Shown in pieces: positions 59,832 to 64,000 of a DNA stretch of 64,000 nucleotides; positions within the stretch are counted from its first letter, which is position 1; each line of letters opens with the position of its first letter. The stretch is taken from NCBI GenBank assembly GCA_964529975.1, contig CAZGXW010000005.1, forward strand, positions 1-64,000, written 5' to 3'. The notes under the pieces were generated by a model. That model was given only the letters and a program-made list of their open reading frames with translations, did no database searches and was not told the DNA's origin. The position numbers and the translations under genes were made by a program. This DNA comes from JADFMN01 sp964529975. GTDB lineage: Bacteria > Armatimonadota > Fimbriimonadia > Fimbriimonadales > Fimbriimonadaceae.

Positions 59832-60386
59832 GTGGTCGGCGTCGTTGCGATCCAAGGTGACTATGAGAAGCACGCCCAGGCGTTTGAGGCCTGTGGCGCC
59901 GCCGTGCGCTTTGTTCGAACGCCCGAAGACCTCGAAGGGTGCGACCGCGCCGTCATCCCTGGCGGAGAGAGCACGACCGTCGGGAAACTCATGGAGCGGT
60001 TCGGCCTGGGCAACGCCCTGATCGAGCGGGCAAACGGCGGCATGCCGCTCTGGGGAACGTGCATGGGCCTCATCATGTTGGCAAAGGAGGTCGAAGGCTA
60101 CAGCCAGTACTCGCTCGGCTTGCTCGACGTCACTGTGAGACGCAACGCGTTTGGCGCCCAAGTCCATTCGTTCGAGGACGAGGTCGCCGTCGATGGCTTC
60201 GACACTCCGGTTATGGGCGTCTTCATTCGCGCACCCATCGTCGTGCGGTGCGGTGAGGGAGTCGATGCGTTGGGCTGTTACGACGGAAAGGTCGTCGCCG
60301 TGCGCAAGGGCAATCTGCTCGGCACGTCCTTCCATCCAGAACTTACCGACGACCGCCGCGTCCACGCGTGGTTCCTCGGCTGGTGA
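59832..60386 (+). CDS. pdxT: Pyridoxal 5'-phosphate synthase glutaminase subunit PdxT
   Basis: 184 aa from GTG. It is a triad glutamine amidotransferase: GVVAIQGDYEKHAQAF, VIPGGESTTVGKL, WGTCMGLIML with the catalytic Cys, and GTSFHPEL with His/Glu. It supplies ammonia to PdxS for PLP synthesis, but PdxS is not adjacent, which is unusual. PLP is the cofactor of the ArgD domain encoded in this window. Confidence 0.93.
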   Translation: MVGVVAIQGDYEKHAQAFEACGAAVRFVRTPEDLEGCDRAVIPGGESTTVGKLMERFGLGNALIERANGGMPLWGTCMGLIMLAKEVEGYSQYSLGLLDVTVRRNAFGAQVHSFEDEVAVDGFDTPVMGVFIRAPIVVRCGEGVDALGCYDGKVVAVRKGNLLGTSFHPELTDDRRVHAWFLGW

Positions 60387-60391
60387 AGTAT

Positions 60392-60424
60392 CGGCCCTGC
60401 TCCGAGGGCACAGAGACAGGGCCG
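60392..60424. terminator. Hairpin terminator between convergent pdxT and ribD
   Basis: CGGCCCTG (60392-60399) pairs with CAGGGCCG (60417-60424) around a 17-nt loop, 6 bp after the pdxT stop and 50 bp before the convergent ribD stop. There is no strong T tract, so it may only slow transcription. Confidence 0.5.
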
Positions 60425-60473
60425 CGATCAGTTATGAGAAGCTGACTTTCGTCACTCTCTCTGACTGAGCCAC

Positions 60474-61511
60474 CTATGAAAATGTTCCCGAGACCATGAA
60501 CGTCTCGTGCAAGTCTTCGCCCAAGGTTTGCTCGCTCACCTTGGTCACATTGATCGCTGGCGGATCGGCACCGAGCCAGTACAGCCCGCTGCTGAACACC
60601 TTTGGCGAGGTGAACCGGTCGAACCGGTCGACGAGCCCTGCGCGAAAGAACGAGGCAAGGGTCTCCGCCCCGCCTTCGACGAGCACGCCCGTCACGCCGC
60701 GTGCAAAGAGGTCTTGTAGCACGGCCTTCAATCCGTATTCGTTCGGGAGTTCTACGTCGCCCTCCCTGACCGCCCTTCCATGCCGAACGTAGCGCAGGGT
60801 GGGCGACCCATCACTGAATACACGGTACTCCGGTGCGAGCGAGGCCTCAGGATCCAGGACGACGCGCAAGGGCTGGTTCACGACTCCGTCGATCCTGGCC
60901 GTCAACCTTGGGTCGTCGAGTTCCACCGTCCTCCGTCCGACGAGCACACACCCCATCTCTGCGCGCAAGGCGTGACCCGCCGCCCTTGCAGCCTCCCCAG
61001 TGATCCATTTGCTCTCGCCGTCGGAATGAGCGATGAAGCCGTCGCTCGTCGTCGCCGCCTTGGCAACGACATACGGCCACTTCCTCTTCATCGCTGTCAA
61101 CCACGCTACGTTCGCAGCAGTTGCGGCCTCTGCACCCATACCGACCTCGCAGGAGACACCCCCGGACTCGAGCGCCTCGATTCCGCCACCTGCCCTCGGA
61201 TTTGGGTCGCGCACAGCGATGAACGCGCGCGACACATCGGCGGCGATCAAAGCGCGCGAACACGGCGGCGTCCGGCCTTCGTGGTTGCAAGGTTCAAGCG
61301 TCACATACACATCGGCACCATCGGCCAAGGAACCTGCGCTCGCCAACGCGACGGCCTCGGCGTGCAGGCCGCCGGCGTAGTCGTGCCATCCTTCACCCAC
61401 GATTTCGCCATCGCGCACGACGACACAACCAACGTGCGGGTTCGGTGCAGGGAACCCGCGCTTGGAGAGTTCAACCGCCAGGGCCATGAAGAGCTCACTT
61501 CTTTCGTTCAT
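60474..61511 (-). CDS. ribD: Riboflavin biosynthesis deaminase/reductase RibD
   Basis: 345 aa. Residues about 1-140 are the cytidine-deaminase-type domain (GFPAPNPHVGCVVVRDG, GGLHAEAVAL with zinc His/Glu, TLEPCNHEGRTPPCSRALI). Residues about 150-345 are the reductase (AATTSDGFIAHSDGESKWIT, VLVGRRTVELDDPRL, VEGGAETLASF). It carries out two steps from the GTP cyclohydrolase II product. It overlaps the small membrane gene by 17 bp; no ribBA/ribH is nearby. Confidence 0.94.
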   Translation of the reverse strand: MNERSELFMALAVELSKRGFPAPNPHVGCVVVRDGEIVGEGWHDYAGGLHAEAVALASAGSLADGADVYVTLEPCNHEGRTPPCSRALIAADVSRAFIAVRDPNPRAGGGIEALESGGVSCEVGMGAEAATAANVAWLTAMKRKWPYVVAKAATTSDGFIAHSDGESKWITGEAARAAGHALRAEMGCVLVGRRTVELDDPRLTARIDGVVNQPLRVVLDPEASLAPEYRVFSDGSPTLRYVRHGRAVREGDVELPNEYGLKAVLQDLFARGVTGVLVEGGAETLASFFRAGLVDRFDRFTSPKVFSSGLYWLGADPPAINVTKVSEQTLGEDLHETFMVSGTFS

Positions 61512-61785
61512 GGTCTCGCAAGGTGCCTTCGATCAGGCTCGTCAGGTTGTCGTGCTGCTCTTCCAGGTACTGCAGGCGCGCACGGCGGGCGAGCAGCACG
61601 GCACAGACGGCGGCACCGATCCACACCAGGCTGGTCACTGCAAAGAAGGTCAGCAGCCGCGTGCCGTACTGGGCGAGAGCAAGTTGGTCCTCGCCGCCGG
61701 GCTTGGCACCGACGATCGAAGGCATTGCGAGCACGAGCGCTAGTCCGCAAACGACGAACGCCGTCGTCAGGACCTTGAGGAACAC
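61495..61785 (-). CDS. Small two-TM membrane protein, function unknown
   Basis: 96 aa from GTG 61785, with GAGGG upstream as SD. Membrane helices are at about residues 3-22 and 41-61, and a charged amphipathic C-terminal helix follows (ARLQYLEEQHDNLTSLIEGTL). It is sandwiched between rpe and ribD with 17-19 bp overlaps on both sides, so it is translated with them. I cannot name its role. Confidence 0.65.
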   Translation of the reverse strand: MFLKVLTTAFVVCGLALVLAMPSIVGAKPGGEDQLALAQYGTRLLTFFAVTSLVWIGAAVCAVLLARRARLQYLEEQHDNLTSLIEGTLRDHERKK

Positions 61786-62420
61786 GCCGCCCTCAATTCC
61801 TCGATCCCTTGAGAGATCGAGGGTGCCCTCATAAGATAACTTCCCGTCACGAAGACGTTCGCACCCGCCTCCCATGCCCGGCCGATCGTCGTCGGGTCGA
61901 TCCCACCGTCCACTTCGATATCAAGCGCTGGCGCCGCGTTTCGCAACGTACGCACCTTTTGCAGGCACTCTTCGATCAACCGCTGCGCGCCCCAGCCCGG
62001 GTTCACCGTCATCACGAGCGCGAGGTCCATGGTGCCGACCAAAGGAAGCAAGTGCTCGACGGGCGTCGCCGGATTGATCGCGACACCCGCTTGCACGTCC
62101 TGCTCGTGCAGCCGCTGGCACAGCCGGTGCGCGTGGTGCGTCGCTTCGGTGTGGAAGATCACGCGAGAACAACCTGCCTCGATGAACGCGTCAAAGTGCG
62201 CGTCCGGAGTCTCTGTCATGAGATGGACTTCGAACGGAGTCCCTCCGAGAGAACGAAGCGACTTCACCAGGTCGGCCCCGAACGTGATCGGCGGCACGAA
62301 CTGTCCGTCCATCACGTCGAAGTGCAGCCAGTCGCAACCCGCGTCGAGCATCTGTTTGACCGCCGGCCTGAACTCAGACGGGTCGCATGAGAGGATCGAA
62401 GGCGAGATGAGGGGCTTCAT
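61767..62420 (-). CDS. rpe: Ribulose-phosphate 3-epimerase
   Basis: 217 aa TIM barrel. Metal and catalytic motifs are SPSILSCD, LHFDVMDGQFVPPITFG with the metal-binding His and the catalytic Asp, EVHLMTETPDAH, MTVNPGWGAQ, and EVDGGID with the second Asp. It interconverts ribulose-5-phosphate and xylulose-5-phosphate. It overlaps the PASTA kinase by 4 bp; rpe beside a PASTA kinase is a familiar order in other bacteria. Confidence 0.96.
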   Translation of the reverse strand: MKPLISPSILSCDPSEFRPAVKQMLDAGCDWLHFDVMDGQFVPPITFGADLVKSLRSLGGTPFEVHLMTETPDAHFDAFIEAGCSRVIFHTEATHHAHRLCQRLHEQDVQAGVAINPATPVEHLLPLVGTMDLALVMTVNPGWGAQRLIEECLQKVRTLRNAAPALDIEVDGGIDPTTIGRAWEAGANVFVTGSYLMRAPSISQGIEELRAACSSRS

Positions 62421-64000
62421 CGTCCGATATCGTCCAAGTCTGGCACGGGCGGGGGGTCGGTTCCAATGCTGTTCCCGGTCTCCCCGCCTGCCGTCTTCGT
62501 AACCGTCTGCACGAGTTGGTTGTCGTAATAGATGCGAAAAATAGCCTGCTTGCCGAGCCCCTCGGCCTCGATCTCGACCGTCTCGTTGGGCTCGCGAGTC
62601 TCCTCAAAGATCACACGAGTGCCTTGGGCGTCCTCCATTTCGACGCGAACTAGGATCGGGTTGGGAAGATCGGGCAGGGGCCAACTCAAGTGATAGACGA
62701 ACGCTTCGTCGGGCGGGGCGAGGTCCTCGTCTGGCGGGGCGCCGCTGCTCACTTGGAGTTCAACGGGCGTCCGACGCTCCACCTGCGTGTGCTTCGCCGG
62801 GTTCTGTGAGACGATTCTGTCCTCCGGATACTTCTCGCTGGATACGTAACGGATGTTCGCAGCCACCGTCAGGCCCATGGAACTCAATAGGCGGCGGGCT
62901 TCGTCGACTGTCTTCCCGACGAGGTCGGGGACTTGCACAAACTTGCTGCCCGATGAAACCACCGCGTCGACGAACGAGTGCTCCTTCACGTCGCGGCCCA
63001 CAGCGGGCTGTACGGTCAAGATGATCCCCTCAGGGTGCTCTTCGCTCGTTTGTTGTCTGACGCGTCGAAGTTTGAGGTTCATCCTCTCCAACTGTGCGCT
63101 CGCCTCGTTGAAACTCAGGCCCACAATGTTCGGAACGCGCAATGTCTTCGGCGCGCTCAAGTTGAACACGGCCCACCATCCGATCGCGAGCACGGCTCCT
63201 GCCACGAGCACGAGGCTGCTGTACACCAGCCAGGCTGGGGCACCGTCGGTCTTGTCCTTAGCACGCTTCATCGCGACCTTCTTTTCCTTTTGCTCGATCT
63301 TGACCGTGTTCATTTTGGGCCCCACACGGCGCTCAGGAACGGCACTTGCGGGCCTCAAGGGCCAAGTTAGCGGCCGTCCGAACCTCATGGCGTCCTGGAG
63401 CAGCCGCATATCGGCCAGCATCGCACCCGCGTCCTTATAGCGGTCGATGGGATCCTTCTCCATCGCCTTGTGCATGATCCTCTCGAGCGCTTCCGGCGCC
63501 GAAGCGACCTTGTCCCGGATCGGGGGCGGCGCGTCCGTCGCGTGCGAGGTCGCAATCTCAGAAGGGTTCCTCCCGGAGAACGGCCGTACACCCGTCAACA
63601 GTTCGTACAGCAGGACGCCCATGGCGTAGACATCGCTCGCCGACGTCGGCATGTCACCGGTCGAGACCTCCGGTGCGATGTAAGGGGCCATCAGCGGCAG
63701 CATCTCAGCGCCGGCTTTGTCGCTGTGGCTGTACGCCTCCCAGACACACGGAGAGATCAACGTCGGTTTTCCAGCGTTTGAGACGACGACGTTGCGCAGG
63801 CACACGTCGCCGTGCACGAGCCCGAGGCGGTGGACCGCATCGAGACCCTCGAGCACACCGATGGTCGTTGTCACGGCCGTCGACACACCCATCGCTGAAG
63901 ATCGCTTGATCCGGTCCGCGAGCGGCTGGCCCGGCGAGTACTGATAGACCAGGAACCAAAGCCCGTTGTCCTCGTCCATGTCGATCGCTTTGGCCACGGC
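62417..64000 (-). CDS. PASTA-domain Ser/Thr kinase homologue, predicted pseudokinase, runs off right end
   Basis: At least 527 visible residues; the N-lobe lies beyond the window. The visible C-lobe has LVHGDVCLRNV where kinases have HRDxKxxN (the catalytic Lys is Cys, HRD is HGD) and PTLISPCV where DFG is expected, while APEVSTGDMPTSASDVYAMGVLLYELLTG is normal. A TM helix (about 255-277 of the visible part) leads to two PASTA domains (VPNIVGLSFNEASAQLERMN and VPDLVGKTVDEARRLLSSMG) and a strand-rich tail. Without DFG Asp it probably cannot transfer phosphate, so it may sense muropeptides as a pseudokinase. Confidence 0.85.
   Translation of the reverse strand, partial: AVAKAIDMDEDNGLWFLVYQYSPGQPLADRIKRSSAMGVSTAVTTTIGVLEGLDAVHRLGLVHGDVCLRNVVVSNAGKPTLISPCVWEAYSHSDKAGAEMLPLMAPYIAPEVSTGDMPTSASDVYAMGVLLYELLTGVRPFSGRNPSEIATSHATDAPPPIRDKVASAPEALERIMHKAMEKDPIDRYKDAGAMLADMRLLQDAMRFGRPLTWPLRPASAVPERRVGPKMNTVKIEQKEKKVAMKRAKDKTDGAPAWLVYSSLVLVAGAVLAIGWWAVFNLSAPKTLRVPNIVGLSFNEASAQLERMNLKLRRVRQQTSEEHPEGIILTVQPAVGRDVKEHSFVDAVVSSGSKFVQVPDLVGKTVDEARRLLSSMGLTVAANIRYVSSEKYPEDRIVSQNPAKHTQVERRTPVELQVSSGAPPDEDLAPPDEAFVYHLSWPLPDLPNPILVRVEMEDAQGTRVIFEETREPNETVEIEAEGLGKQAIFRIYYDNQLVQTVTKTAGGETGNSIGTDPPPVPDLDDIGR

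Noticed and set aside
1..64000. CRISPR arrays, insertion sequences, prophage or integrase genes
   Set aside because: I saw no regular direct repeats with spacers, transposase motifs, att-like duplications at the tRNA, or phage genes in reading both strands.

Overview
The window is a high-G+C bacterial chromosome segment with densely packed genes and many 1-14 bp start/stop overlaps. It contains one tRNA gene, about 60 protein genes and three runs of exactly 100 N, so it comes from a draft scaffold. The mix of genes suggests a Gram-negative-type, environmental, heterotrophic bacterium, possibly of the Armatimonadota (Fimbriimonas-like). The pointers are a PEP-CTERM protein, TolC/RND efflux, KdsD, GYF_2-TM2, many lipoproteins with poly-Gly after the lipobox, a PASTA kinase beside rpe, and MutS2. 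The phylum is an inference that I could not test.

Layout: 0-8 kb holds tRNA-Trp(CCA), a TroA/BtuF-like lipoprotein, mtnP, a large HEAT-repeat secreted protein, rpiB, and a tandem pair of S41 peptidase proteins of which the first has lost its catalytic dyad. 8-11 kb (minus strand) encodes two peptide-type ABC permeases, one with a PDZ domain inserted after TM1, with a secreted cyclophilin upstream. 11-17 kb holds gltX-hisD, an AraC-HTH/DinB fusion and small genes. 17-23.7 kb holds a Tat-like intradiol dioxygenase and a GH29 fucosidase separated by a gap, then a sugar ABC importer and an ECF sigma/zinc anti-sigma pair.

23.7-31.5 kb (minus) holds a MinD/FlhG-like ATPase with a MshEN-like partner, then a compact pathway operon: RhaEW aldolase-dehydrogenase, RhaB kinase and LutA-LutB-LutC lactate oxidation. 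Together these would take L-rhamnulose to DHAP plus L-lactate and then pyruvate. 31.5-42.5 kb holds a PEP-CTERM protein, a fused ArgD-ArgF enzyme, an RmlA-like nucleotidyltransferase, a membrane class III cyclase, cdd and mutS2. 42.5-51 kb holds a P1B-4-type metal ATPase and an AbrB-TolC-MFP-RND efflux operon. 51-64 kb holds rpsR with a long acidic extension, a GAF-GGDEF cyclase, a clostripain-like lipoprotein with Cys replaced by Ser, rplU-rpmA, kdsD, arginase, a phosphoesterase, pdxT, ribD, rpe and a PASTA pseudokinase that runs off the right end.

The most general signal I found is regulatory. At about fifteen genes that begin transcription units, a hexamer of the form (G)TANNNT, most often GTANACT or GTANAAT, sits 6-10 nt before the start codon and no Shine-Dalgarno sequence is present. 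This implies widespread leaderless transcription. Genes inside operons and a few others keep SD sequences. I used this rule to support several GTG/TTG starts.
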